Shown: positions 47,572-59,824, counted from the stretch's first letter. The stretch: DNA of 64,000 nt from Arachnopeziza araneosa (GCA_003988855.1 QYAI01000058.1:1-64000), one strand, 5' to 3'. Notes: generated by a model not told the origin, from the sequence alone. Program-made: numbers and translations.

Positions 47572-47895
47572 TTGGCCGAAGGGAATACACATGTAATGCT
47601 CACAAATTACAACTTTACACGTTAAGGTTTATGATGTATTATGGTATTAATCCTATCTCTGTGATACACGGCCTTATTCTCGATTCTTCAAAATTACAAT
47701 GAAGGAGGTGAGGATGTTGCAACAAGAAATCCAATTTGACAGTCAAAAAAAAAGTTGTATTGTGGTATCAATAAGGTGTGATTAAACATTAAAGTACTCT
47801 TCCCCAAACCCGCACGAAAACGACCCAACTACTTCACATTTTTGCCTAGCCGCATCTTCATATTAACGCGATATCCTCCTGCCGAATCCAAATCC
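47572..47895. other. Intergenic between converging genes
   Basis: These 324 bases lie between the oxygenase stop and the opsin-like stop. I see only 3' flanks, including a short A run near 47745. Confidence 0.5.
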
Positions 47896-48762
47896 TTAAA
47901 CAACATTCTCAGGAGACACTATTGGTGCAGCTGGTGCAACCGGAGCCTTCTCCCTCTCGGGGAACTCTCCAGCCTGAGCAACACGGCCGTACTGAGTAAA
48001 GTAGAGATTCAAGTTGCGGTAGTCCCAGGTATTGCTCAGGAAGAGGATAACGATTGCCAAGGTAGGTACGGTGAGGAAATCCAGGACGCCGAAGAAGACA
48101 AAGCCAGAGGTGACCTTGATCTTGTTTCCGCCGTCGTCGAGACCCCAGGCGATGGGGTAAAGAAGCCAGATGAAGGTGAGCCACCCGGCGATGCCAGTGT
48201 AGTGCTTGGTGATCCCAAGACGCTTGGCAGTAATGCTACCCGAGTTCAGGAGGGAAACGGCCAGGGTGAAGTATGCAAAGATGCCGAATACAAAGAAGCC
48301 CCACTTGTAAGTGGTTGCAACCAGAGCACCCGAGAGCCATGAGACAACCCAGGTCCACGTCAAAGCGACGTTAAAGATGATGGTAGCCCAGCTGACACCT
48401 GAGACCAAGCCAACAGCAATGACAAGGGGCGTCCATCCTACAAACCAGTTGATATATCTGGCGTAGAAGATTTCCCGCGCCCCAGAAGCACCAGTAGAAG
48501 TCAGGATAGGAGTTGAGCCAAGATCAGAAGCCATCGCAAAGTAGGCGATTGCTCCCGTGAAGAGAGAGATGGTAAATAGGTAATGGAATATCTTCTCTCC
48601 TTGGCGAGCGACAAAGGTCCATCCAATAACGACGAGAAGAAGCAGAGTGTAGACGGCAGTCAGTGCCCAAAGCCAATCAGACCCATTAGTTGACAAGTGG
48701 TAGGTATCACCCGTTGGAGGGTTGATTTTAAGAGCATCATTTGCACGGATTATGAGACCCAT
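47896..48762 (-). CDS. Opsin-related membrane protein lacking the retinal lysine (HSP30/Yro2 type, 288 aa)
   Basis: This single-exon gene has seven hydrophobic helices in the microbial rhodopsin arrangement, with the ARYxxW block at residues 101-106 and VLD at 226-228. At the position of the Schiff-base lysine, four residues after that Asp, the residue is Val232. The proton-acceptor Asp of bacteriorhodopsin is Asn105. The protein therefore cannot bind retinal in the usual way and belongs with the opsin-related proteins such as yeast Hsp30, Yro2 and Mrh1, which act at the plasma membrane under heat, acid or ethanol stress. The C-terminus is Ala/Pro-rich. I chose the ATG at 48762 (MGLIIRAND); an in-frame ATG at 48906 would add 48 residues unlike the family. 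Confidence 0.93.
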   Translation of the reverse strand: MGLIIRANDALKINPPTGDTYHLSTNGSDWLWALTAVYTLLLLVVIGWTFVARQGEKIFHYLFTISLFTGAIAYFAMASDLGSTPILTSTGASGAREIFYARYINWFVGWTPLVIAVGLVSGVSWATIIFNVALTWTWVVSWLSGALVATTYKWGFFVFGIFAYFTLAVSLLNSGSITAKRLGITKHYTGIAGWLTFIWLLYPIAWGLDDGGNKIKVTSGFVFFGVLDFLTVPTLAIVILFLSNTWDYRNLNLYFTQYGRVAQAGEFPEREKAPVAPAAPIVSPENVV

Positions 48763-50856
48763 TGTTGAATCGAAGACTGAGCTTTGAAGGCTGGAGGGAT
48801 TTGAGAAGCTGTGCTGTGTTGATGTCTGTTGACTGGTGATGGACACAATATATCTCTGATCGGGCCTCACGGAATAGAGAGCATCATGGGATGGAATATC
48901 CGGCATCAGTTAATGAAAAACGCGGTTGACTTGACCGGCTTACGATGCATGAGCACATATCTCGGAATTGTTGGTAGATTCCAGCACCTGAAACTCAATC
49001 AGGATATGCCGCATGGCGAAAACCGAATACGTGTGACGTGATGATGTAGGAAATGATTTCCATTCGCGACCATGAGAAGCCATGGAAAAGTCCGTGATAT
49101 GAGAGTCTCATGATGGTGGGGAGATTTCATCGATGATCGTTTCCTTGTTGTCAAGTCCCGGGATGCTCGGGAGTTGTTGAATGGCGAACCATGATTCGGC
49201 GTGAGTACCGAGTTTACATAACCTCGAATTATTAATGCGGTTGTAGGGTATATCTTCAAAGTCCAGTCATCTTCGGTCCCAGAAGCGAGGTCCACTGGTT
49301 TTGTAATCGTGGTTCGATGATTCCATTCGCTGCAAAATTCCGGTGTATCCGAGAACAAATGAACAGAAGCCGACATATCTCCTCAACATATGACCAGCAA
49401 GAAATTTTAAGAAATCGGATGATTATTTAGCCATCTCGATTCTTGTAATTGTAGAAACAAAGGCTGGATACAAACAGCAGGATATTGAAGCTGGATCAAG
49501 TCGTCTCCGGACTGAGCACTTGCTTGCCATTGCAGAGAAGAAGACCAGATGGACAAAGCGGACTCTAATTCCTGCCTAATCTTGGCAAGGAATCCCAAAA
49601 TCAGAGTGAAATACATGTCAGGTTGAGTCACAAGCAGCTCCCTACACTCACCAAGACCCCGCTCGTAGATGTAGTCTCTCAAGTGGAGATCCCGGCAATT
49701 GACGTGCTCTGAATCCGAGCTGTGTAGACTGAACCGGGAGCAACGGTCGACGTCGGCATAAGCACCTTTCGCTGGCGTTATCTGAGTGGCAATAGCCTCG
49801 CAGAGTCTTTTGTTACCTCTCCCTGGATAGCGGGGAAAGATTGCCACGAAAGAGGGTGACTATCTCGTGGTATGACCATTGGTGAAAGCGGAATCATGCT
49901 GCGACAAAAAAAAAAAAAAAAAGGAGGGGGGGGAGAAACATGTTGATATCTGATACTTTTTGATGTAGGAGGCTTCCCTCTATCAAGTGGATTCTCACGA
50001 AGAATAGAACGTCATGGATGTTGCGGTGAGTACTGACGAAGAAAAATCGCTGTAGCCGCTGCTACAAGTTCTCAAACGGCATTATCTCTCATCTATACCA
50101 CTGACCATAGAATATAATATAATAAGCATGGTATAACGCACCAGACAATCCGGCCGTAAACTGTGCATCTTGATATAGGTGAAGAACAGAGAGTAGGTAG
50201 AACATGGAGGAAGATCAATCCAAACCAAAAATATCAGCCTCAGGCACCAGGCACCAACCACCAACCCATCACCCTCCCATGGAAAAACCCACCTCCAAGG
50301 AAAATAAGCGAAAATTCCTTATATCGAAGGATTCCGCGAAGTGCAACAAAAAGCCACACTGATTTCCCGTTTGGGATAAAACGTGACTCGGGATGAGTAT
50401 ATCCTGCACTCGATTGCGATGGGCTTCTCCTGATGGAATCTTCCAGGAGTGGACGAAGCAGGAAGGAGCGGCTGGGAGTGTGTGTAAAAGAGGGTTCCAC
50501 GTCAGATTCTCCTGAGGAATCAACATCCTTCTACCTACCCATCAATATCACTGCCTTTTCTATAGCTGATTGCTTGTAGATGATGATCTCGACTTGCGTT
50601 ATCGCACGAGATGCAGCTCTCATCGCGACCCTGTTCCTATCTGGGTTTCACCGTCATGCAAAGACTTCGAATGCTTGAGCTCATCTTATCCTTCTGGGCT
50701 TCAACGGCGAAGCAGACCTATTGGGATTGGTTCAAGAGGTTTTGGAACATTGGAATCGCATTCTTCAAGTATCAGGTAGGTCGCAAAGCTCTGCAGCAGC
50801 AATTGCACTCTACATGGCAAGTACATTTAATTCAAGAGCTATTCATCCAAGAACAT
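48763..50856. other. Intergenic, about 2.1 kb, no gene seen
   Basis: The first few hundred bases are probably the opsin-like gene's promoter. A run of 17 A followed by a G-rich tract lies at 49906-49933. Minus-strand frames such as 49407-49847 have no recognisable content. The last 300 bases are the 3' flank of the monooxygenase. Confidence 0.45.
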
Positions 50857-52520
50857 CTATGCTCTAATAGCAATTTGCTCCAATCTTGTCTCAAGACCCT
50901 TCGAAATCTCTGAAGACACCTCTGAGGTGGTCTCTACGGGGGTTTCTAAAGGAGTCTCTTCAGGACTCTCATCCGGAGTCTCTATCGGAGTCTCGGTAGC
51001 AATCTCTGCAGGATATACACCTGATCCCGGTTCCTTCTCAAATAACCGTGCTGGGAGTTCCCATTCCGGATCAAAAGCCTTCATGTGTTGTCTCGAGTCC
51101 CTGATCACGTCATACCCAAAGTTGTAGTTGAAAAATTCTGGGGGTGATGCTACCACTGTCAGCTTCTCTTATTTTTTATATGGGTCGTCTTACTAGGAAC
51201 TTGATCTGCCGGTATGTATTTGGAAGCATCTTCGCGAATCTTCTCAGCCTCATCCTGTCCAGCATTGCTGAACATCTGAATCACGCTGGCACGGTTTATT
51301 CTGATCTTCTCAAACAACCTCAGCTTCTCCTCGAGACTCTTCGAGGTTACGCCACTGAGAGCGAATCCAAGAGCAGCAGCGTCCTCAATCGCTTGACCAC
51401 CACCCTGTCCTTGATGAGGTAACATGGGATGAGCAGCGTCTCCAATCAGAACAAGCTTCTCTTTGTGCCATGTTGGAATGGGAGCTCGGAAGAGCAGTGG
51501 CCATTGTTTGATGTCGGTCGCTTTTCTGACTGATGTTAGCTTAAACCGAAACCGAACAACTCATGCTTACTTGAAGATTGCAAGGATAGAAGGATGAAAT
51601 TCCTTGTACCTCTCGAGGAGCACCGACTTGTCAACAGATGTTTGCCAGTCTTCAAAAGTCAGTCATGATCTCTAATAACTTGAAGAGCTTACCTTCATGA
51701 GAGACGACCTCGTCGTTCTCGAAAATACACACGAAATTGTTCTCCTCATTGCTGCTTCTGTCAGACCAATCTAGAATATTGGCATTCAACTTACTTTCGA
51801 CACGGGTACCATACGAGACGCTTGCGATCTCCGTTAATGATCCTCATCTTACCATCACTGTTTTCCATAAGGTAAGCAGTCTCGGGATCGGACTCTATCT
51901 CCTTTGAAGGAATCAAGAATCGAAAAGCAAAGTTGTAATGCACCGTTGGGAGCGCAGGATTGGGATATCCAAGAATCGCCTCTACGGCTTTGGTATGGAC
52001 GCCATCAGCAGCAACGACCAGGTCGCCTGATACTTTGCTGCCATCAGCAAAAGTAACAGATCCGGCTTCTGGATCCTAAGAGAATCAGCGAGATCCCAGT
52101 CAGATACAATGGTCATACATATGCAACGACTTCAGACTTCAGATGAATGACTGCTGGTTTCCCTTCGCTCTCGGGTTGAGTCGCCAGCCGCTTGAGTTCA
52201 TCATGCAGATCAACACGATGATAAAACCACCATGGGCCTCCATATTTCTGACCGACGTAAGATTCATCAGTCACCGCAAACTTCTCGAGTGTCGAAGCGT
52301 AGGCTCTCCATCCAGTCTTCGAAGTGACTGCTCTGGCTCTCACAGGATCGAAACCCCATGCCAACAGCGGACGTGAGGCGTTTGGGCAAACATGGATGGC
52401 CGCGCCGAGTTCATTGTTACCGGACGATCGCTCGTAGATGTGAACTTCATGTCCTGCACGGCGGCATGCAATGGCTGCAGAGAAGCCAGCGATACCGGCC
52501 CCGACAATGATGATCTTCAT
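50857..52520 (-). CDS. FAD-dependent monooxygenase, salicylate-hydroxylase-like (482 aa)
   Basis: The model has six exons: 52520-52119, 52075-51795, 51754-51693, 51649-51571, 51525-51194 and 51149-50857. The introns are all 40-45 nt, and the exons sum to 483 codons. The N-terminus has the dinucleotide-binding GAGIAGFSAA, the middle has the DG motif (VVAADGVHTKAV), and about residue 303 has the GD motif GDAAHPMLPHQGQGGGQAIE. This is the group A flavoprotein hydroxylase fold, which uses NAD(P)H and oxygen on aromatic or polyketide-type substrates; the substrate is unknown. After the catalytic domain comes an unusual repeated tail (IETP, EETP, LETP, VETT) of about 35 residues. No signal peptide. 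The gene is divergent from an MFS pump. Confidence 0.9.
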
Positions 52521-53431
52521 CGAGACGTTCTAGGTTGTGTTCTTGAGTTGGATAAGCGATAGGGCCGGTTGAACTGACAGACAAGATACAGAGATGGAAA
52601 GGGGGAGAATCGTTCAAATGGTTTGATGAATAGTGATGCTTTCCACACCCCACCCCAGGCCGCCTGGATGTAACAGTCCCCTCGGAGAGTGGCGCCTGTG
52701 AAATGGCCCTTCGGGTGCTGGATGGCATGTTATCTGATGTTTTCTTCAAAACAAATCCACCGTAGCGGACTGCCTCGTCGTGCCTAGGGTGTGCATGCAG
52801 AAGTCATGCACGTTGCAATCTAGCCCTCGCTACTCTGTACCTCGTCTTAGCATACCAGACTTCCCGAGAGGTCAACTTTTGACGAGCCGAACGAAGCGCG
52901 AGTCCCGCCCGTCAGTCAATAGAACGCCATGAGAGAGAAACTGGAAGAAACTGCAACGGTTGACATGAGAATGTCTCAAGAGTCAGAGGCGGTGGGCTGG
53001 AAAGCTATCAATTGAACAGGTCGCTCACAGCTCCAAGACCGAAATGGCCTTTTCCGCTCCACACGCCAGAATGCCAGGGAGCCCCGTCAGCCAATACACG
53101 CGGATTTTCCGGGGCAGGATTGGATGCAGTGGCTCGCAGCGTTACGGTTGGAGCGTTCCGTTTCAGCCATTCAAATTGGCGTGCCTATTGGAGGTGCGCC
53201 ACAGGCCGTGAAGTGCATAAGCCTCTTCTCCCGCTTGATAAGGGTCTGCCGTGAGGCGTCTGGGCTAAATTGACCGGGCCCCATGTTTCTCTATCGAGCT
53301 TGCTGCTGAAAGTCGGGGCATGTCTACGAGGATCCTTCTCAGCTTCCCCTCTTTCACGTTCTCTCAACTTTTCTTTTATATCCCATTGAAACTCGTTCGT
53401 TCTCCTCATTAATTTCGAGTTGCAGGACAGG
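52521..53431. promoter_or_regulatory. Divergent region between the FAD monooxygenase and the MFS pump
   Basis: About 910 bases separate divergent start codons. It contains G/C-rich patches, and I see no gene. A shared bidirectional promoter is possible but long; I could not identify a specific operator. Confidence 0.4.
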
Positions 53432-55364
53432 ATGGCAGACATCTCAGAGAAAACTCCCCCGAGTCCCGTCGTAGACGGGTCTCCGATCAACGGCTCCGAG
53501 CTAAACAAGCCGGTTGGGAGCTCCATCGAGGATACCGAGGACCAAGTGCCTCACCTGCATGCAAAGACCTTCCTCGTGGTCTTTGCGGTATGCCTCATCT
53601 ACTTTGTGCAAGTGGTGAACGTCGTTGGCGCAGGCGCAGTAAGTTCCTTGTTCCCGCGTGGTAGCACCTCTTTCTGACCATGATCAGCGGGCACAAGACA
53701 TTGCTGCCGTTCTGGGAGGGTCAGCCAAAACTGTCTGGCTCACCTCAGTCGTTACCATCCTCACAGTTGTCCTCAGTCCTCCGGTCTCCGAGGCTGCGGA
53801 TTACTGGGGTCGACGATGGTTCCTGATCGGCCTCACTGCATGCGGAGCCATTGGTTCAATCATTGTTGCTCGTGCAACCTCGATGAACATGGCTATTGCA
53901 GGAGAGGTGGTCGCAGGCATCTCTTACGGTGCTCAACCATTGCTCGTAGCCGTCTGCTCAGAAGTCCTTCCTAGAAAGTACCGCCCATACGGGCAAGCTG
54001 CTGCCAATGTAGCTGCCGCCGCTGGTGGTCTCGTTGGTCTCCTAGCTGGAGGTGCCATGACCAGACATGAGAACCAGTAGGCATTCTCATCCTATAGATA
54101 TTTGACATTGCAATGCTAATTCAATGGTAGTGCTGGATTCCGCAACTTCTGGTACTTGACCTTTGCTCTGTATGCTATTGCTACCATCCTCTGCGCCGTC
54201 TTATACAACCCTCCTGCCAGACCCTCTCAGCTCGGACTCACAGACATGGAAAAGCTGAAGAAGCTCGACTGGATTGGATATATCCTTCTCGCAGCCGGCC
54301 TCGTCCTCTTCTGCGTCGGACTCTCCTGGTCGCAGAACCCATACGCCTGGACCGACGCTCATATCCTTGCCCCATTCCTGCTCGGGTGTGCTCTCATGGT
54401 CGCCCTCGGAATCTACGAGTGGAAGTTCAAGGCCGATGGCATGTTCCACCACGGCCTCTTCAACAACGGCGTCAACTTCCCCATCGCTCTGGGCTGCGTA
54501 TTTGTCGAGGGTCTCTCGTTCTTTGCCGCCAACAACTACTTCCCATTCGAGGTCTCGGTCCTCTTCGAGACCGATCCATTGAGGGTGGGCGTCAGATACG
54601 GCATCATGTTCATCTGCTACATCATCTCTGCCATTCTCGCCGGCGCCTTCTGCTCCAAGACCAAGCTCGTCCGCTGGCCTTCCGTCTTCGCCTTCTTCCT
54701 GCTCACCCTTTTCTTCGTCTTGATGGCAACAGCCACCCCTCATTCTTCCAAAGCCGTCTGGGGTTATCCAGTCATACTCGGTTTCGGTCTCGGAACGCTC
54801 CTTCCCGGTCTCTTCTCCATCGCTCAGTTGAGCACACCAAAAGAGTTGATTGCAACTACGAGTGGTCTCATGATTGCGGTCCGCTCTCTTGGAGGCAGTG
54901 TTGGTCTTGCTGTTTGTAAGTTTCCTGCATGATTTCTCTGGACAATGTCTAACCCACGTATAGATAATGCCATCTTTACAGCAAAACTTACCGCCAACAT
55001 GGGTCCCAAGATTGCAGGCGCTGTCCTTCCCCTCGGTCTTCCTGCTTCGTCCCTCCCTCAATTTATTGGAGGTTTGGCAAGCCAGAACAACACTCTTGTT
55101 GGCAGCACGCCTGGGGTCACGCCTCAAATCATCGAAGCTGGTGTCGGTGGGCTCTTTGATGCCTACAGCCAAGGGTTCAGATATGTCTGGATCTCTGCGG
55201 GTGTCTTCATGTTCGTTTCTGCTATTGGTAAGTCCCCACTCTCGAATATCACTCACAAGCTAATCTTCGCAGCTGCGGCCTTCATCATCGACTCGCCCAA
55301 GGAGTTCAACTTTAACATCGACGCGCCTGCGGAGAAGGAGGAGGATCTCTACAGCGAGAAGTAG
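53432..55364 (+). CDS. MFS transporter of the TRI12/DHA2 type, 14 helices (578 aa)
   Basis: The model has five exons: 53432-53638, 53688-54076, 54131-54915, 54964-55227 and 55273-55364, with introns of 45-54 nt. The soluble N-terminus (about 45 residues, rich in Pro, Ser and Glu) is followed by about 14 hydrophobic helices. Typical blocks include PVSEAADYWGRRWFLI, GISYGAQPLLVAVCSEVLPR and ATTSGLMIAVRSLGGSVGLAV. This branch includes trichothecene and siderophore exporters; the substrate here is not readable. The C-terminal tail is acidic. It is divergent from the FAD monooxygenase, so export of that enzyme's substrate or product is a plausible inference. A 351-codon antisense frame across exons 3-5 is a shadow. 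Confidence 0.92.
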
Positions 55365-57299
55365 AAGGCATGGGGACATTGCACCGGCAGCTTTGTGGTA
55401 GTTTAAAGGCCCACTTTTTGTAATTAGAGTCCCATTTTCTCGCTATGAGAAGACAGTCAAAGCACGCACCGCTTGTTTTCTTCTCTTATATACATAACCT
55501 TCTCACATACCCAACGCCCACCCAAGAAAATCTGCAGAGACATGTGACACAAGTGGAGAGTAGATGACAGGTGAAGAGTCATTCCAGAGATGAAGTCTGC
55601 TGGCAGGCGAAGTGGCACTGCGAGCAGCATGTGGGCTCCCCCACGTACAAGCCATTACACCCACAGCATGTCTCATTACGTGCAAAGAAAGAAAGAAAGA
55701 AAGAAGACTGTGAATGTTCTTCTCCGCGCCAGAGCGAATCGGGCGCTGCTCCGTCCCCCTTCGCAAGGTGCAGTAGCTAGCGCAAGCGGGCGGCACAGAC
55801 TGCGGTGGCACCCTGACCCCCTTGCCCCCCTTGCCGGCTTAAAACTCCACGTCCCGGTCCCAGGGACCCTGACCACGTCTGTTCCTCTGCCGCGCCCGCC
55901 CCGGTCTGCCGGGAGGCGGTTCCGCTGAGCCCTAGCGAGAGCAGCGCCAACCCACCACGGCGCCAGCCAAACAGAGGCGGAGACGCCCCGGCACACGCAG
56001 GAGGATGTGAGAGCGCTGGACTGGCGACCAGGGACCGCGAGACTGGGGCTATGGAACGGTCTCGTTCCGAGGTCGGTGCAGGACGTCGCTAACCCGGGAA
56101 GTGGTAAACTTAGTTTGGTGAGTTTCTCTGCTGGAGAATAGTTGGCATTTAACTTTTGTGCTTGTTGGTGATGGGCACGACGTGAAACGGCCATCACAGC
56201 CAGTCACTGTCACAATGAGATGGCGGATGCTGGAGGAACAACAAGAACTGCGCAGGATCGAGATGCTGCGTGGGCTCAAACCGCACCTCGACTGCCGGGA
56301 CCGTGGCGTCCAATCGTGTCTCTATGCGGCCCTCGCTGGCCGTCCCGCGTGTGCCAGGGGCTCGGAAGCGGGAGCCCTATTCCATGGCCCTCTCCGTGGA
56401 CGGGTGTTTATTTTCGGTTGGTCGTCACTTGCGCCCCTATCAGCTATCTACCTGGACTCGACGAAAAGAAAACCTCTGTCCCAGAGGGGGCTTCCGGCGG
56501 CGGCTGCTGACTGGCTGAGAAACGGAGCGTGTCGGCACGGCTGGTGGTCGTCGCCATGCAGGAACTCAGCTCCAGGTCGACTTGCAATCAGGGAAGCGAA
56601 CCAGCAGCGGTGACTGCACAACAGGGTCGTGCATGAGATCCAGAGCCTGAATCCCCAGGACTCGGGTCATGGATGTTGGGACCTGGCACCTGGGACCTGA
56701 CAGGGTCGACGCCATATACCAGAAACTCGGAAGACGCAAGGACTTCGTAGAGACCTCACGAAGAAGGTTCCATTGCTCTGCTGACGGCCCCTAATCTCAT
56801 GTCAGGTTTCCACGCCCAATCTTTCCGTGCAGTGTTGCAGTTTGGGCGATATTGTTTGCAACATCAGAATGTGTCCTGTCAGAAAACAGCCCATCTCATC
56901 TGCAGTATCGACCGCGCCGTCCAAAAGAAACTCTTCTGGTATCAAGGCCGAAGGATCAATCAAAAGTTGTAGCCACAATGAGACTTTGCATGCATACGGC
57001 CCCCTCACAAATCCGTCCCAATCCATGCTGATCCACCCGTCGAGCCGGTGGGCTTGCTTTCCAGAAACACCAGGGACCAGAGGCGTCGTGCCCGGGGAGG
57101 GACCCTTTCCAGGGCACAGCGCGGGATACCAAGTGTGCTCCTTCCAAATATTGCTTCGTCGAGTGTTGATCAACATCTATAACTTCCAAGTTCGCCACGG
57201 GCTATTCGTCCTCCACACGCAATCCGATCGTCCTTACTTCCTCTCCCATTAACTTCTCGTCAGTCTTTAGAGATCTCACCTCAGCACCTTGCAGCAGCG
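55365..57299. other. Intergenic, about 1.9 kb, GC-rich centre, no gene seen
   Basis: The region from 55.6 to 56.6 kb is GC-rich with long chance frames on both strands, but these show no domain, no consistent codon use and no splice logic. A GAAA microsatellite of about four copies lies near 55686. The right end carries the leader of the gene starting at 57300. Confidence 0.45.
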
Positions 57300-58530
57300 A
57301 TGGGTCACTTTGCTCCCGCGGCCGTGCCGATTGTCGTGACCACCATCTTGTTCACGTCCATCGCCTTCATTACCGTGTCGTTGAGGCTATACACAAGATG
57401 CATCATGATCAAGAACCCAGGAACGGATGACTGGTTCATCTTGGCAGCCATGTTGGCTTCGTTTGGCTTCCTGGTGACTGTTTTTCAGCGTAAGACACTC
57501 GATACCAAGATAGGGGCAGCTTCTGACCAAGAATAGAGGTGAAATATGGCCTTGGCACTCCGTTCGCGACCATTCCCCCCGAGAATATCACCACCTTCTT
57601 CCAGAGTCTCTGGATCACCATCCCAATGTACAACCTCGCCCTCTCCCTCATCAAGATCTCTCTCGTCTTTCAATACATGCGCATCTTCCCAGCCAAGAAC
57701 ATCATCCGGTGGTGTCGGATCCTGCTTGTCTTCTTGACCATCTACGGCTGCTGGACTTTCTTCGGCGCACTGTTCATGTGCATCCCGGCTAAAGCGTTCT
57801 GGGATCACAGCGTCAAGGGAAAGTGCATGAGCAATCTTGGCTTCTGGTTTTCCAACGCCGGTATCAATATTCCGCTTGATATTTTGATCTTCGCCATCCC
57901 GCTGCCGTTGTTGAAGCGACTTCAACTCCCACCGAAGCAGAAAGTTGGGTTGATGTTCGTGTTCTGCGCTGGTGCTTTGTAAGTCGGACGTGCCTCTTGA
58001 TGACTTGGCCACTAACCGATCACAGCGTTTGTATTACGAGTATCATCCGGTTGAAGAGTGTTTATGAGATCTCCAAGTCCACCGACACATCCCGTACGTC
58101 CCATCCCAAGATCATGAGACCCGACTAACCAAGAGCAGTTGATGGGGTCAATGCTGGCATCTGGTCCGGCATCGAGATGAACGTCGGCATCACCTGCGCT
58201 TCGGTGCCCTCCCTCAAGCCTCTCATCTCCAAGCTCCTGCCCAGCCTCTTGTCGAACATCACCTCCCGCAACGGCCGCTCCGTCGACGAGATCTCACACA
58301 AGATGTCCGCGGTGCGCAAGACGGCCAACAGTAGCAAGACGGGCGCCAGCAGCAAGCACGAGGAGATCAAGGTCGAGCAGAGCATCTACCAGCAGTCGGA
58401 CGCGCGCCCCAGCCACGAAGGCTCCGAGCGGAGCCTGGTGAACTGGAAGACGGACTGCTACGCCGCCGACAAGAACTCGACCGTGACGGTGCACTCGCTG
58501 CCCATCCAGGGCGCGACCACGCAGTCGTGA
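57300..58530 (+). CDS. PTH11-like / fungal rhodopsin-domain integral membrane protein (363 aa)
   Basis: The model has four exons: 57300-57489, 57537-57978, 58026-58093 and 58139-58530, with introns of 45-47 nt. The protein has seven hydrophobic helices with the family blocks TDDWFILAAM, VKYGLGTPF, YMRIFPAKN and a helix-7 motif WSGIEMNVGITCASVPSLKP. A Ser/Lys-rich cytoplasmic tail of about 90 residues follows. There is no CFEM domain and no separate signal peptide. Related proteins include Pth11-type receptors of filamentous fungi, but most members have no known ligand. This copy is intact, in contrast to the broken relative at 13377-14975. Confidence 0.9.
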
Positions 58531-58904
58531 ATACAGACGGGGTGATGCGGTGTATGATATTCTTATGCGTTTGAGCAGGGCCGATGGGGGGGGAGTTTTC
58601 TGGCGTCACTGCAGATACCTGGGCAGATTGTTAGATACGTTCTTTGTTGGGATACGTTCTTTGTTGTATGCTAGATGTATAGAATCATGTCAAGAATTAT
58701 GAACATCTCAGGCGTTAAGCGAGGAGTGACATGATGGTCGGATGAGAGTGAGTGAGATGAAGTCGGAGCGAGGGGTTGTTCGTATTCGTGTCACGCCAAA
58801 ACCTAGTCCGAGTCCTTGCAGTCTGACACCTGAACCTCACTTATAACCACTCTCTCTCAAGCTCTCTCACTTCCTCTCCATCCCTCGAGTCTATACAATC
58901 CACC
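58531..58904. other. Short intergenic region
   Basis: These 374 bases hold the 3' flank of the PTH11-like gene and, at the right, a C/T-rich leader for the DUF7704 gene. A repeated GATACGTTCTTTGTTG occurs near 58636-58663. Confidence 0.5.
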
Positions 58905-59372
58905 ATGGCCAAAACCCTCATCACCCGCTCCCGCATCCCGCTGCTCTTCCGCATCTACTTCCTCTACTTCGAGCCGCTCGCTGCCCTGGCCGGCGCCTAC
59001 CTCTGCCTGGCCAACCCAGCACGCTTCATCAGCGGCACGGTTCCGCAGTCTTTCCTCGCCGCCAATCCGTCGTCGCTGGACGTCTCGCCGCTGATGCGCA
59101 TGATGGTGGCCAACATCGGCTCGCTGTATTGCCTGTTCGCTGTCCAGGAGGGCGTCGTCTTGCGCTTGACTAGAGAGAGGAGCGTGTGGGTGGCGGTCAT
59201 GGCGGCCATGCTGCTCGCGGATGTCGGCCACCTGTATGCGTCGTATGTCGTTGCGCCGGAGCGGATGACACAGGTTGCGCTGTGGAGTTGGGAGGAGGCG
59301 GTTAATTATGGCACGTTGATGGGTGGCATGGCGTTGAGGCTCGTGTTTCTCTTGGGAGTTGGGCGTTATTGA
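58905..59372 (+). CDS. Small membrane protein, DUF7704-like (155 aa)
   Basis: A single exon encodes four hydrophobic segments with an N-terminal block RIPLLFRIYFLYFEPLAAL and a second block GSLYCLFAVQEGVVLRLT. This arrangement matches the fungal DUF7704 proteins as I know them, four-helix membrane proteins of about 150 residues with unknown function. The gene is GC-rich and shows no introns. The ATG lies in a good context (CACCATGG). I see no functional link to the neighbouring permease. Confidence 0.8.
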   Translation: MAKTLITRSRIPLLFRIYFLYFEPLAALAGAYLCLANPARFISGTVPQSFLAANPSSLDVSPLMRMMVANIGSLYCLFAVQEGVVLRLTRERSVWVAVMAAMLLADVGHLYASYVVAPERMTQVALWSWEEAVNYGTLMGGMALRLVFLLGVGRY

Positions 59373-59824
59373 GGTGGGACGAGTATAGGACGAGAGAATT
59401 AACCTGAGGAGAGTATTTTTAAGACTTGAAATGGGTATTGGTGTTAATAATAATGCAATAAGATCTCAATTGATTAGTTATTTATCTTTGAGGTCGAAAG
59501 CATCAATTCTTATCTACTGGGTTCCTAATCCTCATCTCTCAGTGCAACGAGAAAAGCTGGATAAATCGCTGGAGGAATCTCAAAATCTGTTGCTACCATA
59601 ACGCTTAGTCCTGTAACAAGCTAAGCTTTTGTGACTTCTATACCGATTCCAGCCTGCAGCCGAGATGATACTCGGATGATTTCGTTCGTCTTGGGAAAAT
59701 CCTCTTTCCAGCATAAGGACATTCTGCTGTAAAAGAATCTCCCCGATTAAGTACTATCCATCGAGTGGAGCCATTCGATCAAACGACAGGCCAATAGACA
59801 TTGACAATTAGCAGGTCCTGACGT
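59373..59824. other. Intergenic between converging genes
   Basis: About 450 bases between the DUF7704 stop and the permease stop. I see no feature. Confidence 0.5.

Noticed and set aside
49407..49847. 146-codon minus-strand frame between the opsin-like and monooxygenase genes
   Set aside because: No recognisable domain or splice context and no support beyond being open.
54201..55256. 351-codon minus-strand open frame
   Set aside because: It lies antisense to exons 3-5 of the MFS pump, ignores its introns and reads as charged low-complexity sequence typical of the complement of membrane-protein codons.
57485..58012. 175-codon minus-strand frame
   Set aside because: It is antisense to exon 2 of the PTH11-like gene and runs across its intron.
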